Source of the DNA: Leeuwenhoekiella blandensis MED217 | GTDB taxonomy: Bacteria > Bacteroidota > Bacteroidia > Flavobacteriales > Flavobacteriaceae | Length of the DNA: 64,000 bases | Assembly (NCBI RefSeq): GCF_000152985.1 | Contig: NZ_CH672395.1 | Span: forward strand, 475,849-539,848 | Direction of reading: 5' to 3' | Shown here: positions 8,794 to 18,146 of the stretch, in pieces | How positions within the stretch are numbered: the stretch's first letter is position 1 | Layout of the letters: each line of letters begins with the position of its first letter | Program-made: the position numbers and the translations under genes | Notes under the pieces: generated by a model | What the model was told of the DNA's origin: nothing | The model's input: the letters and a program-made list of their open reading frames with translations, nothing else | Database searches by the model: none

Positions 8794-10418
8794 TAGTGTA
8801 CACGCCAATCACCAAATTCTTCAACCTTAAATTTCTTGGTTAGATGATCTAAACTATCTGGGATGGGTCTTCGATCTTTAGTTATGATAATATTGTTAGG
8901 ATCTTTTAAAAGAGCTTCGAATTTCGGGTAATTTTTAGGATTTCTCAGATCAATATACGATCTGGTCCAGCTTGAATCTTTTTCAAAACGTGTGTCGCGT
9001 AAAGATTCGTAATTGGTATTGCTTACTGTAATGATGCGGTCTCCCAAGTAAAATTCAGCAGAAGGTAATCGGTAATCATAAACGATCACCTTATACTCTT
9101 TCAGATCTTTACGTTGTTCTTTTATAAAAGAAAATTGAGGCTTAAAGCTGCGCATCAGCAATTCATTCTGAGGAGCAAAGCTGAAATACAAGAGTAACAA
9201 AATACACGTTGCTCCTGTGCTTAACCCAAAAAGGCGTGTGCTTTTTGAAGCATTGGCTTTAAAATTCCACCAGTAGAAATAACTTCCTATTACGGCTAGC
9301 GCAAGTATGCTTAACCAAATTTTGTATTCAAATGCGGGAATGCAAAGCAAAGCGATTGCCATCCCGGTTAAAATTCCAAAGCCTACTTTATAGGTGAGTA
9401 TAAAATAGCCTTTTTCCTTTTCTAACAGTTGCCTGTAAATGCCTGCAAAGAACAATGCGAGCAAGGGATATAATGGCAAAATGTAAAAAATGAGTTTTGA
9501 CGAGAACAGAGAGAATACCACCAAAATGGCCAAACACGTAAAGCCCAAAACTTTTAGTTGTAGTGTGAATTTTAAATGGTTTCGTTTAGCAATAAGCACA
9601 TAAACAAAGGGCACGGTCCACGGAAGGCAAAGCAATGGCGCAAAAACAAGATAGTACCACAGTGGTTTGCTGCGTTTAAATTGAGAAGCGTCAACACTGC
9701 GTTTTATGATTTGATCTTCAATAAAATGATCAAGTAGATTGGGTTTTTCTAAAACAATAGCGATAAACCACGACGCTGAAATCAACAGCAATAAAACAAT
9801 GCCTAAGACGGTATGCTTTGAAGGTTTGACAGGCTCTTTATTGATGATTTTATAGCAAATCATAAATAAGGCTACTGGTAAAAAAGCAACAGGACCTTTG
9901 ACCAAAAAAGCAATTCCTAGCAATACATAACCCAAGTATAAGAAAGAGGTATTCTTTTTAAGTTTTGCGTATAAAAAGCAATAAATACTTGATAGAATAA
10001 AGGTGTTGAGAAAGGCGTCTGTAGTGAGGTTTAGCACACTGGCTAGTGCGATTGGGAAGGTGAAATAAATGAGCGCAGCATAGATGCCGGTTTTGCGATC
10101 GTCAAACCATAATTTACCCATTTTATAGACCAGCAGTAGCTGAATAATTAAAGCTACAGCCAGAAAAAAGCGGGCTCCAAATTCGTTATAACCAAAGAGT
10201 TTATAGCCTAAAGCAGTAATCGCATAAGTGACCGGGGGTTTGTGGTAATGCCCGATGCCCAGCATACGCGGGTGAAGAAAATCGTTGCTCAGCGCCATTT
10301 CCCGACCAATTTCTGCATAGCGGGCTTCACTGCTTTCTGTAAGTCCGCCTTGACTGATACCACACAGCATCAAGATAAAAATCAAACCTAAGACGAAGTA
10401 GAATTTTTTTGTTAGCAT
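8790..10418 (-). CDS. GT39 family glycosyltransferase (ArnT/PMT-like)
   Basis: The 542-residue polytopic membrane protein has about 11-12 hydrophobic segments and a C-terminal soluble tail (from about residue 430). The first loop contains SEARYAEIGREM, corresponding to the catalytic acidic loop of ArnT and O-mannosyltransferases. Enzymes of this family move a sugar from a polyprenyl-phosphate donor to lipid A or proteins on the periplasmic face. Its position between two PagL-like genes favours a lipid A target (inference). I see no evidence for the exact sugar. Confidence 0.8.
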   Translation of the reverse strand: MLTKKFYFVLGLIFILMLCGISQGGLTESSEARYAEIGREMALSNDFLHPRMLGIGHYHKPPVTYAITALGYKLFGYNEFGARFFLAVALIIQLLLVYKMGKLWFDDRKTGIYAALIYFTFPIALASVLNLTTDAFLNTFILSSIYCFLYAKLKKNTSFLYLGYVLLGIAFLVKGPVAFLPVALFMICYKIINKEPVKPSKHTVLGIVLLLLISASWFIAIVLEKPNLLDHFIEDQIIKRSVDASQFKRSKPLWYYLVFAPLLCLPWTVPFVYVLIAKRNHLKFTLQLKVLGFTCLAILVVFSLFSSKLIFYILPLYPLLALFFAGIYRQLLEKEKGYFILTYKVGFGILTGMAIALLCIPAFEYKIWLSILALAVIGSYFYWWNFKANASKSTRLFGLSTGATCILLLLYFSFAPQNELLMRSFKPQFSFIKEQRKDLKEYKVIVYDYRLPSAEFYLGDRIITVSNTNYESLRDTRFEKDSSWTRSYIDLRNPKNYPKFEALLKDPNNIIITKDRRPIPDSLDHLTKKFKVEEFGDWRVHY

Positions 10419-10556
10419 TTAAAAAATTTACACTGCCAAATTTCAATAAATCTGCTAAAAGGGAATCTTGAATTGTGAATTTATTTTTAGCGCGATAATA
10501 TAATTGCGGGTTCTGCTTCTTTTTGCCGTAATTTGCTATCAAAAGTTGTTGTATAC

Positions 10557-11309
10557 ATGCAAAGAATAGTTATTGCACTTTTTCTAGTGCTTGTTTCTTG
10601 TAATTCAGAAAATGCAGAGGATTGCTTTCAGACTTCTGGAGAGACCGTAGAGGTTGAATACGAAGTGCCAAATTTCACCAGACTTAGAGCGGAAACAGAA
10701 GTTATCGTTCATATCAAGCAAGGAGAGGAGCATAAAGTTGTCCTTCGAACTGGGAAAAACTTGGTTAATGAAGCTTTGATCGAAGTTCAAAACGATGTCT
10801 TGGTGTTGCGTAATGACAACCGCTGTAATCTCGTGCGTGAGTACGGGAATTTTGAAGTGTTTGTAACGGTGCCTAACCTTACAGAAATCCGTCATAATTC
10901 TTCAAGAGAAATTTACAGCGACGGTACCTTGGTATTTCCTGAACTGTATTTAGTGAGCAACACTTCTATTGGTATCGATGTGATTTTGCGTAAAAACGGT
11001 GAATTTTATTTGGATCTTGACACCGAAAACCTTCGTGTAGATGCCAATGGTAAAAGTGTTTTTTATATTACCGGCGAAGCCGAGAATATGGATTTAGGTT
11101 TTCAAAATGAGAACCCACGTTTTGAGGGTCGGGATTTTGTGGTTCAGAATATTGATATTTACCATCGAGCACCTAACAAAATGATCATTAATCCGCAGCA
11201 AAGTTTAACCGGAGTCATCACGGGAACCGGTGATGTGATTGCAGTAAATCGTCCACCGGTTGTAGATGTTGAAGAACGCTATACGGGTAGATTAATTTTT
11301 GAAGATTAA
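10557..11309 (+). CDS. GIN-domain (DUF2807) lipoprotein
   Basis: The 250-residue protein starts with a lipoprotein signal peptide ending in the lipobox LVSC (C14 after ATG 10557). The rest is rich in short beta strands, with a putative auto-transporter adhesin head (GIN/DUF2807) pattern: repeated FTRLRAETEVIVHIKQG and VPNLTEIRHNSS units. Function is unknown; a cell-envelope location is expected. An in-frame TTG at 10533 would spoil the signal peptide, so ATG 10557 is preferred. The second PagL-like gene starts 7 nt after its stop, suggesting cotranscription. Confidence 0.7.
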   Translation: MQRIVIALFLVLVSCNSENAEDCFQTSGETVEVEYEVPNFTRLRAETEVIVHIKQGEEHKVVLRTGKNLVNEALIEVQNDVLVLRNDNRCNLVREYGNFEVFVTVPNLTEIRHNSSREIYSDGTLVFPELYLVSNTSIGIDVILRKNGEFYLDLDTENLRVDANGKSVFYITGEAENMDLGFQNENPRFEGRDFVVQNIDIYHRAPNKMIINPQQSLTGVITGTGDVIAVNRPPVVDVEERYTGRLIFED

Positions 11310-11316
11310 ACCGCTT

Positions 11317-12423
11317 ATGAGATTTCTTTTTCTTGCCTTATTGACGTTTACCTTCAGCTTAAATGCGCAAGAGATAGAATTTGCTAAAGAACAAAAACCA
11401 GTCTCACTTGACGCTTCTTTTTTCTACGGAAGCATACTCGAGCACAACCCTGATATCAATCACCTTATTACTGGGCATCCAACAGGTTTTATCTTAAGTT
11501 ATAACCGAAAGACCTACGGATTCAATGAGTGGGAGCGTCGCTATAATTATCCCGACTGGGGATTCTCTATGGCCTATCAAGATATGCACAATGAATATTT
11601 AGGCGAGAATATAAGCTTCTACGGCCACTTTAATTTCTACTTTTTAAACCGAAACGCATATTTCAGAATTGGTCAGGGTGTAGCAATTGCCGGTAGTCCG
11701 TATGATCCCGAAACCAACTACATCAACAACGCATATGGGACCAAGTTGTTAAGTTCGACCTACATAGCACTTCAATATAATAAACAGAATTTATACAAGG
11801 GTTTTGGTTTAAATACAGGGTTTACGATCATTCACTACAGTAATGCAAACTTGCGCGCGCCTAACAACAGTACCAATACGTTTGCTTTTAATGTTGGAGT
11901 AAACTACAACTTGGATTATGAGAATTTTCCTGATTATATTCCCGAGGGTGAACGTACTAAATTCACCGAGCCGATTCATTATAATCTAGTTTTACGCGGC
12001 GGTGCTAATGAAAGTGATATCGTAGGGCAAGGACAGTTTCCGTTTTTCGTGGTTTCAGCATTTGCAGATAAACGCATCAATCATAAGAGTACGCTGGTCG
12101 CCGGTACAGATGTGTTTTTCGCTTATTTCTTTAAAGAATTGATCAAACTTCAGGCAGCTTCTTTCCCGGAGTTGGGTGTACGTGGCGATGAAGATTGGAA
12201 GCGTGTCGGGCTATTTATTGGGCACGAGTTGCGCTTTAATAAGATCGCTTTTGTCTCGCATTTGGGGTATTATATTTATTATCCCTATGAATTTGAAAAC
12301 CGATTGTATAACCGACTGGGTTTAAAGCGTTATTTTACCGAGGATATTTTTGCGGCTGTAACCGTAAAAGCCCACGGAGCAAAAGCTGAAGGCGTAGAAT
12401 TTAGCTTGGGTTATCGCTTTTAA
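11317..12423 (+). CDS. PagL-like lipid A deacylase, copy 2
   Basis: This 368-residue paralogue of the gene at 7702 is alignable over its whole length. It shares HNPDINHLITGHPTGFILSYNR-type sequence near the start, HYSNANLRAPN with catalytic H173/S175, GDEDWKR and the C-terminal AHGAKAEGVEF block. The signal peptide ends at LNAQ. ATG 11317 was chosen because it starts the signal peptide; TTG 11299 would overlap the upstream gene. The likely role is outer membrane lipid A deacylation. Two diverged copies may differ in substrate or regulation (inference). Confidence 0.8.
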   Translation: MRFLFLALLTFTFSLNAQEIEFAKEQKPVSLDASFFYGSILEHNPDINHLITGHPTGFILSYNRKTYGFNEWERRYNYPDWGFSMAYQDMHNEYLGENISFYGHFNFYFLNRNAYFRIGQGVAIAGSPYDPETNYINNAYGTKLLSSTYIALQYNKQNLYKGFGLNTGFTIIHYSNANLRAPNNSTNTFAFNVGVNYNLDYENFPDYIPEGERTKFTEPIHYNLVLRGGANESDIVGQGQFPFFVVSAFADKRINHKSTLVAGTDVFFAYFFKELIKLQAASFPELGVRGDEDWKRVGLFIGHELRFNKIAFVSHLGYYIYYPYEFENRLYNRLGLKRYFTEDIFAAVTVKAHGAKAEGVEFSLGYRF

Positions 12424-12488
12424 ATTGACTAATGTGTAGTTTTATTCGGTGCGATTTTACATCTTTGTTAAAGATTTTGAGTTACTAA

Positions 12489-12968
12489 ATGTTCAGATTT
12501 TCAGTTCTTTTGGCGTTTGCCCTTTGCTTAACAGGCTGTAAAGACCTTGAGACCAAAAAAGTGTCTTCAGAGGTTTTGGCAGAAGAAGAGCTCAAAGCGA
12601 TCAATATGAACGAAGTTGATGAGTATCCTTCGTTTGCTACCTGCGATAGTATTGAAGCTCAAGAGGCGCGCTATCAATGTTTTAAAACCGAATTGGCGCT
12701 CAATTTTCAAAGGCAACTTTCAAACAAAACCATTATCGTAGAATCTGAATTGAATGATACGATCTGGTTGTATTTGAGTATTACCGAGCTGGGAGATCTC
12801 AGCATCGACAGAACCGAAATTCCCGACACCATTGCTGTTCAGCTACCCGAATTAGAACGTTGGTTAAAAGATAGTCTTGATTCTTTACCTCAAATTTCTG
12901 CGGCTAACAAGCGCGGTATTCCTGTAAAAACGGCCTTTAAAATGCCGGTGATCGTGAAAGTTGATTGA
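12489..12968 (+). CDS. Lipoprotein of unknown function, TonB-C-like
   Basis: The 159-residue protein has a signal peptide with lipobox CLTGC (C17). After a variable linker it shows two Cys (C52 and C64) and a C-terminal segment (about 70-159) resembling the periplasmic domain of TonB-family proteins: NFQRQLSN, ELGDLS and LPQISAANKRGIPVKTAFKMPVIV. No TM anchor of the TonB type is present. It is probably an envelope lipoprotein. Its stop abuts the convergent GT2 gene. Confidence 0.55.
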   Translation: MFRFSVLLAFALCLTGCKDLETKKVSSEVLAEEELKAINMNEVDEYPSFATCDSIEAQEARYQCFKTELALNFQRQLSNKTIIVESELNDTIWLYLSITELGDLSIDRTEIPDTIAVQLPELERWLKDSLDSLPQISAANKRGIPVKTAFKMPVIVKVD

Positions 12969-14072
12969 TCATTTTTTAAAGCTTCTTCCTTTCCACTCAA
13001 AAGATTTTAATTGGCTGGTGAGTGCTATATATACCGTGATAAAAGGATAGAGCAGTGCGACCCAAACATAATTTTTCAGCGTGCCGGTCTGGTTAAAAAG
13101 ACGCGCCGTAAGATAGATCAGTACAAAGTCGACTGCTAGTTTTAATACAACAAGCGGGCCTAATTCAGCCCAATAAAAAACACTGAGGATCGTACTGAGA
13201 TTTCCAAAAAACACCAAGAATGCAGTAGAAAGTGCAAAATAGGAGGTGTACGCCGATGCTTTTGCTGCCCAGCGTTTGCGTTGATTGAATAAATGTTTCC
13301 AGCTGGATTGTGCCTGAGTAAGAATCAATGCCTCTTTTTGCTTTAAATAAGCGACACGATCGGGATATGCTTTGAGAAATTTCTGTAATAAAAAAACATC
13401 ATCACCACTCGCCAAATGATCGTTTTGAGCATATCCTTTTAGTTCTAAAAACTCAGTTTTAGCAAAAGCGAGGTTGGCGCCGTTACACATAAAGGCTTGC
13501 TTAAGACCAAAACTACCCAGAGTTGCTCCTTGTAAACTTAAAAAGTCGAGTTGCTGAAAGCGGTATAGCAAGCCTTGTTGCGTAAAAAAGCTTACGGGTC
13601 CTGCGATAAAAAGCGGTTGCTCTTTCTGTATTTTCTGATCAAAACAATGCAGCCAATTTTCAGGAACGACGCAGTCGGCATCAGTGGTGACGATCCATTC
13701 ATAGCTTGCGTTCTTAATACCTGCATTTAAAGCATCTTTTTTAGGGGAAGCAGATTCCCGTCTATTTTCAATAATGCGCAGTTGAAGCTGTGTGTGCTGT
13801 CGAAATGCCTCAATGATTTGAACCGAAGCATCACTTGATTCGTCATCTATGAGAAGTACTTCAAAATGCGTTTTAGGATAGTACAACTGCTCAATGGAAT
13901 GAAGCAATCGCGGTAGATTTTCAGCTTCATTTCTAAAGGGGATCAAAACAGAAAAATGGGTGTGTGCTGAGTTTTCAGAGCGCGTAGATGCTCCTTTCAG
14001 TATTAAAAACCCGTAAATATGAGCTAGAATGAGCAGCACATACAGTACTATAAAAACAGCGATGAGGGTCAC
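12969..14072 (-). CDS. Membrane GT2 family glycosyltransferase
   Basis: This 367-residue protein has an N-terminal TM helix, a GT-A domain (about 40-260) and three C-terminal hydrophobic segments. Catalytic landmarks are LIDDESSD, TDADC (metal-binding DxD), ASGDDVF and QRKRW, the processive GT2 signature series. It likely adds sugars to a lipid or polysaccharide at the inner membrane. The acceptor cannot be told. It is divergently oriented to ruvC across a short intergenic region. Confidence 0.85.
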   Translation of the reverse strand: MTLIAVFIVLYVLLILAHIYGFLILKGASTRSENSAHTHFSVLIPFRNEAENLPRLLHSIEQLYYPKTHFEVLLIDDESSDASVQIIEAFRQHTQLQLRIIENRRESASPKKDALNAGIKNASYEWIVTTDADCVVPENWLHCFDQKIQKEQPLFIAGPVSFFTQQGLLYRFQQLDFLSLQGATLGSFGLKQAFMCNGANLAFAKTEFLELKGYAQNDHLASGDDVFLLQKFLKAYPDRVAYLKQKEALILTQAQSSWKHLFNQRKRWAAKASAYTSYFALSTAFLVFFGNLSTILSVFYWAELGPLVVLKLAVDFVLIYLTARLFNQTGTLKNYVWVALLYPFITVYIALTSQLKSFEWKGRSFKK

Positions 14073-14084
14073 ACTTTTAATGTT

Positions 14085-14093
14085 TAGCTTTGC
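14085..14093 (+). promoter_or_regulatory. -7 promoter element TAGCTTTGC
   Basis: TAnnTTTG-type element 31 nt upstream of the ruvC start. It is the likely promoter of ruvC-hemW. The -33 element is not clear. Confidence 0.4.
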
Positions 14094-14124
14094 GAAAGCT
14101 TCAAAGATGTAAAAAAATTAGCGC

Positions 14125-14679
14125 TTGAAATCAGAAAAAATCATTTTAGGAATCGATCCCGGTACGACCATTATGGGTTTTGGCCTCATCAAGGTGGTTG
14201 ATAAAAAGATGCAGTTTATGCAGCTTAACGAGTTGATGCTTAAAAAGTATGACGATCCTTATGTGAAGCTGAAACTTATTTTTGAGCGTACGGTTGAGCT
14301 TATTGATACCTATCATCCTGATGAGATGGCCATCGAAGCGCCCTTTTTTGGAAAAAACGTACAATCTATGTTGAAGTTAGGCCGCGCGCAAGGTGTGGCG
14401 ATGGCAGCAGGGTTGTCGCGTGAAATCCCGGTGACCGAATATCTCCCAAAAAAAATAAAAATGGCCATTACCGGCAACGGAAATGCCAGCAAAGAACAGG
14501 TGGCCAAAATGCTTCAAAGCCTTTTAGGCTTAAAAACACTTCCTAAAAATCTGGATAGTACTGATGGTCTGGCCGCTGCGGTTTGTCATCATTTTAACTC
14601 GGGTAAAACGGTTGTGGGTAAGAGTTATACCGGCTGGGAGGCTTTTGTAAAGCAGAATGAAAAGCGCGTAAAAAAGTAG
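14125..14679 (+). CDS. ruvC: Holliday junction resolvase RuvC
   Basis: The 184-residue protein has the RNase H-like active site of RuvC: D11 (GIDPGT), E71 (AIEAPFF), D144 and D147 (LDSTDGLAAAVCHH). RuvC cuts Holliday junctions made during recombination and works with RuvAB. The start is TTG 14125: an in-frame stop (TAG at 14119-14121) lies just upstream and no ATG or GTG precedes the conserved N-terminus. hemW starts 12 nt after the stop, so the two are probably cotranscribed. Confidence 0.95.
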   Translation: MKSEKIILGIDPGTTIMGFGLIKVVDKKMQFMQLNELMLKKYDDPYVKLKLIFERTVELIDTYHPDEMAIEAPFFGKNVQSMLKLGRAQGVAMAAGLSREIPVTEYLPKKIKMAITGNGNASKEQVAKMLQSLLGLKTLPKNLDSTDGLAAAVCHHFNSGKTVVGKSYTGWEAFVKQNEKRVKK

Positions 14680-14691
14680 TAATTGACAGTT

Positions 14692-15822
14692 ATGGCGGGG
14701 CTTTACATTCATATTCCTTTTTGCAAACAGGCGTGTCACTATTGTGATTTTCATTTTTCGACTTCCTTGAAAAAGAAGAGCGCACTCGTCAATGCGTTAT
14801 GCAAAGAAATGATCCTGCGGAAGGATGAAATCCCCGGGCCATTGCAAACTATTTATTTTGGTGGGGGTACGCCAAGTTTACTAGATGCTGAAGATCTTCA
14901 GCAAATTTTTAAAACCATAGATAGTCATTTTGAAGTAACTGAAGCTCCAGAGATTACCTTAGAAGCTAACCCGGATGACCTGACCGAAGCTAAACTTAAA
15001 ATGCTTGCAGAGTCGCGAATCAACCGCCTTAGTATAGGTGTACAGTCTTTTTTTGAAGAAGATCTCAAGTTGATGAATCGTGCGCACGATGCTGGCGAGG
15101 CATTAGCGTGTCTTCTGCTTGCAAAGCAGTATTTCGATAATATTTCAATAGATCTCATCTACGGAATGCCCGATATGAGCGATGCACGTTGGCAAGAGAA
15201 TCTCGATCAAGCTATTGCGCTTGATATTCCGCATATATCGAGTTATGCATTGACGGTAGAGCCCAATACGGCGCTCCAAAAGTTTATAGAGAAAGGGGTG
15301 GTAAAACCTATGGACGATGCTGTTGCTCAAAAGCACTTTGAGATTTTACTGGCACATATGGAGAAAGCCGGTTTTGAGAATTATGAGTTTTCCAATTTTG
15401 GTAAGCCCGGCTATTTCTCTCAGAACAACACAGCGTATTGGACGGGAAAACCCTATTTAGGAATTGGTCCTTCTGCGCACAGCTTCGATGGTAATACGCG
15501 CAGCTGGAATATCAATAATAACCCAAAATACATTAAGGCAATCGAGGCAAATGTGCTTCCGATAGAGCGGGAAAACTTGTCCACCACAGATAAGTATAAT
15601 GAGTATGTAATGACCGGTTTGCGCACGATTTGGGGGATTTCGCTAGAAAAGATCGAACAGGATTTTGGTCTAAAATTTAAGGAATACGCGCTGCAGCAAG
15701 CGCAAAAGCATATTGAGGAGCACCTTTTATTTCTAGATGATCACCGTATTGTAGTTACCAAAAAAGGCAAGTTTTTAAGCGATGGCCTGGCGAGTGATTT
15801 ATTTCTTCTGAATCTTTCCTAA
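14692..15822 (+). CDS. hemW: Radical SAM heme chaperone HemW
   Basis: The 376-residue protein has the radical SAM cluster motif C11-x3-C15-x2-C18 (PFCKQACHYCDF), then GGGTPSLL (SAM-binding GGE-like) and SIGVQSF, the HemW/HemN block. The short N-terminus (10 residues before the first Cys) fits HemW rather than HemN. HemW binds heme and delivers it to respiratory proteins. ATG 14692 was chosen; a TTG at 14683 is in frame but adds nothing conserved. Confidence 0.9.
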   Translation: MAGLYIHIPFCKQACHYCDFHFSTSLKKKSALVNALCKEMILRKDEIPGPLQTIYFGGGTPSLLDAEDLQQIFKTIDSHFEVTEAPEITLEANPDDLTEAKLKMLAESRINRLSIGVQSFFEEDLKLMNRAHDAGEALACLLLAKQYFDNISIDLIYGMPDMSDARWQENLDQAIALDIPHISSYALTVEPNTALQKFIEKGVVKPMDDAVAQKHFEILLAHMEKAGFENYEFSNFGKPGYFSQNNTAYWTGKPYLGIGPSAHSFDGNTRSWNINNNPKYIKAIEANVLPIERENLSTTDKYNEYVMTGLRTIWGISLEKIEQDFGLKFKEYALQQAQKHIEEHLLFLDDHRIVVTKKGKFLSDGLASDLFLLNLS

Positions 15823-15884
15823 GATTTTACTGTAACAATTCGCAAAATTGTTAACTTATTAAGGTGAACCAGCCAGAGAAGCCT

Positions 15885-16634
15885 ATGCAAGCGAAAATTA
15901 CTATTGACCAAATTGAATATTCCGTAGATTTTACAAAGCCCATAGACCTGAGTATTCCTGTGGTGAGCAGCGAGCAAAACCCTGTGGCTTGGTATTTGGA
16001 TGCACCCAAGATCGAACCGGTTAAAGAGGGTAAATGGGTGGCAGCTGTAGCTCAGGGATCTGTGGTTAATTTTAATAATGTGTATCTCAATCCGCATGCG
16101 CACGGCACACACACGGAGTGCGTAGGTCATATTACTGAAAAAGTTTACAGCATCAATGAGCATTTAAAAAACTTCATGTTCAAAGCTCAAGTAATCACGC
16201 TAGTACCAGAATCTTACGCAGATGATTTAGCATTTACTAAAAAACAAGTTGAAAAAGCATTGGGAACAGCTCGCCCCGAAGCGGTAGTCATACGCACATT
16301 ACCCAACACAAGTAGTAAAAAAAGCAGAAAGTGGTCTAATACCAATTGGCCCTATCTCATGGCAGATGCGACGGCGTACCTTAGAGAATGCGGAGTGAAA
16401 CACTTGCTTATTGATCTTCCGAGCGTAGATAGAGAACGCGATGAAGGAGTCTTGGCAAGTCATAAAGCTTGGTGGAATACCGAAGGAAAAATTCGCTTTG
16501 ACGCCACAATTACCGAAATGATCTTTGTGCCTCATACGGTGAAAGACGGTCTATACCTGCTTAATCTACAGATCGCCTCTTTTGAGAACGATGCAGCACC
16601 TAGTAAACCCATACTTTATACCTTAGAAAATTAA
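15885..16634 (+). CDS. Cyclase family (kynurenine formamidase-like) hydrolase
   Basis: This 249-residue protein has the cyclase metal-site region HAHGTHTECVGH (residues 71-82), a variant of HxGTHxDxPxH with Glu for Asp. A second block, IDLPSVDRERDEG, and a C-terminal acidic segment follow. The fold suits a metal-dependent amidohydrolase such as arylformamidase. The substrate is unknown. ATG 15885 was preferred over GTG 15864. An 8-bp inverted repeat (15833-15853, TAACAATT/AATTGTTA) lies upstream and might be an operator. Confidence 0.7.
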   Translation: MQAKITIDQIEYSVDFTKPIDLSIPVVSSEQNPVAWYLDAPKIEPVKEGKWVAAVAQGSVVNFNNVYLNPHAHGTHTECVGHITEKVYSINEHLKNFMFKAQVITLVPESYADDLAFTKKQVEKALGTARPEAVVIRTLPNTSSKKSRKWSNTNWPYLMADATAYLRECGVKHLLIDLPSVDRERDEGVLASHKAWWNTEGKIRFDATITEMIFVPHTVKDGLYLLNLQIASFENDAAPSKPILYTLEN

Positions 16635-16636
16635 CT

Positions 16637-16987
16637 ATGAAGACACTTCTTAAACTCGAAGAACTAGGCGCACTGCTTTTGGGTGTTTACCTTTTTTCTA
16701 CTTTAGGTCTTAGCTGGTGGTGGTTTATCGGATTATTTTTTTTACCAGATATCGGGATGTTAGGATATTTGGTGAATCCTAAAGTGGGAGCCTGGTCTTA
16801 CAACCTGTTTCATCTCAAAAGTTTAGGTGTTGTTTTATTTTTAGCAGGTCTGTTTTTAGAACTTCAGTATCTGGAACTGGTTGGGATTGTTCTTTTTGCA
16901 CATGCCGCTTTTGATCGCATTGTAGGCTATGGTCTTAAGTATGAGCGTGGTTTTAAGTTTACGCATTTGGGTGAGATTGGCAACTAG
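16637..16987 (+). CDS. DUF4260 membrane protein
   Basis: This 116-residue protein has three or four TM helices with the DUF4260 hallmarks LEELGALLLGVYLF, LPDIGMLGYLVNPKVGAWSYNLFH and HAAFDRIVGYGLKYERGFKFTHLG. Function is unknown. It starts 2 nt after the cyclase stop and is probably in the same transcript. Confidence 0.85.
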   Translation: MKTLLKLEELGALLLGVYLFSTLGLSWWWFIGLFFLPDIGMLGYLVNPKVGAWSYNLFHLKSLGVVLFLAGLFLELQYLELVGIVLFAHAAFDRIVGYGLKYERGFKFTHLGEIGN

Positions 16988-16990
16988 CCT

Positions 16991-16998
16991 TATCTTTG
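16991..16998 (+). promoter_or_regulatory. -7 promoter element TATCTTTG next to a start codon
   Basis: TAnnTTTG element ending only 4 nt before the ATG at 17003. If used, the transcript would be leaderless or nearly so. Confidence 0.4.
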
Positions 16999-17002
16999 TT
17001 TT

Positions 17003-17632
17003 ATGGAGTATTTATTCATTGGTTTAGCAATAGGAAGTGTTGTAGCCTATTTTATTTTCACGCGATTCAACAAAACAAAAAAGCAGCAAAATGCTCAGGA
17101 GCAGTCAGTGGTTTTGATGGAAAAAATACGCAGCGTCTGTAAATTCATTACGGTGGAAGGTGATTTCTCTGAGATCTATCATTACCAGAATGTAAAAGAT
17201 AAATGGCTCAATCTCTTTTTAGGAAGCAAAAAAGCTTTAGTACTTATCGATGCGAAAGCCTACGTAGGTTTTGATCTGACCAAAATCAAAATGCAGCCCG
17301 ATATCAAAAACAGGACCATCATTCTTACCGATTTTCCCCAGCCGGAATTGCTCAGCATTGAAACAGATTTTAAATATTACGACAAGAAAGAAGGTTGGGC
17401 AAACCCCTTTACGTCCACAGATCTTACCGAAATCAACCGTGAGGCCAAACAGCATATTGTAGATAAAGTTCCGCAAAGCGGCTTGTTTGGTGAAGCTTCA
17501 AATCAAGCGCTAAGCACGGTTGCTTTGATGGAAAATCTAGTGCAAACCATCGGTTGGAAATTAGACTATAAAGCGCTGGAGACGGCTGCGCAACCTCAAT
17601 TAAAAGATAAGAATGAGTCCAAAGCAGTTTAG
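17003..17632 (+). CDS. DUF4230 membrane-anchored protein
   Basis: This 209-residue protein has one N-terminal TM helix (about 2-20) and a DUF4230 domain (about 40-190), with repeated SVCKFITVEGDFSEIYHY and KKALVLIDAKAYVGFDL segments. Function is unknown; the domain should face the periplasm or stay near the membrane. The GNAT gene begins 20 nt before its stop in another frame, implying coupled translation. Confidence 0.75.
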   Translation: MEYLFIGLAIGSVVAYFIFTRFNKTKKQQNAQEQSVVLMEKIRSVCKFITVEGDFSEIYHYQNVKDKWLNLFLGSKKALVLIDAKAYVGFDLTKIKMQPDIKNRTIILTDFPQPELLSIETDFKYYDKKEGWANPFTSTDLTEINREAKQHIVDKVPQSGLFGEASNQALSTVALMENLVQTIGWKLDYKALETAAQPQLKDKNESKAV

Positions 17633-18137
17633 TGTAAAAGAGGTTCAAGAAAAAGATTGGCCGCTTTTGAAGCAATTGGTTGATGAGGTTTGGCCGGCAA
17701 CCTTTAAAGATATTCTTTCTTCAGCACAAATAAGTTATATGATGGAGATGATGTACAGCGTTTCTTCATTGAGAAAACAAACCGAAACCGGCAGCAAATT
17801 TTATATTCTTTACAATAACGATAGGGCTTGTGGGTATCTGGCGATCATTCCGCAGTATACAAATGAAAAACTTACTACCAAAGGTACAGTCACTAAAGTA
17901 GATAAGATCTATGTGTTACCCAAAACACAAGGAACCGGAGCAGGAAGATTTTTGATGGATTTTGCTTTCGCGGAAGCTAAAAAAGCGGGAGCCCTTGGTG
18001 TAACGCTTAACGTAAATCGCGATAATAATGCTACTTCATTCTATGAATACTACGGTTTCAAGAATATGTATTCCGAAGATTTTGATATCGGTAAGGGTTA
18101 CCTAATGGAAGATCATATTATGTATTATCCATTTTAA
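17613..18137 (+). CDS. GNAT family N-acetyltransferase
   Basis: The 174-residue protein has the GNAT acetyl-CoA fold: VDKIYVLPKTQGTGAGRFLMDFA is motif A (Q/R-x-x-G-x-G/A, here QGTGAG) and NATSFYEYYGFK is motif B. It transfers an acetyl group to an unidentified amine. The first 20 nt overlap the preceding DUF4230 gene. Confidence 0.85.
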   Translation: MSPKQFSVKEVQEKDWPLLKQLVDEVWPATFKDILSSAQISYMMEMMYSVSSLRKQTETGSKFYILYNNDRACGYLAIIPQYTNEKLTTKGTVTKVDKIYVLPKTQGTGAGRFLMDFAFAEAKKAGALGVTLNVNRDNNATSFYEYYGFKNMYSEDFDIGKGYLMEDHIMYYPF

Positions 18138-18146
18138 AAGTATTTT

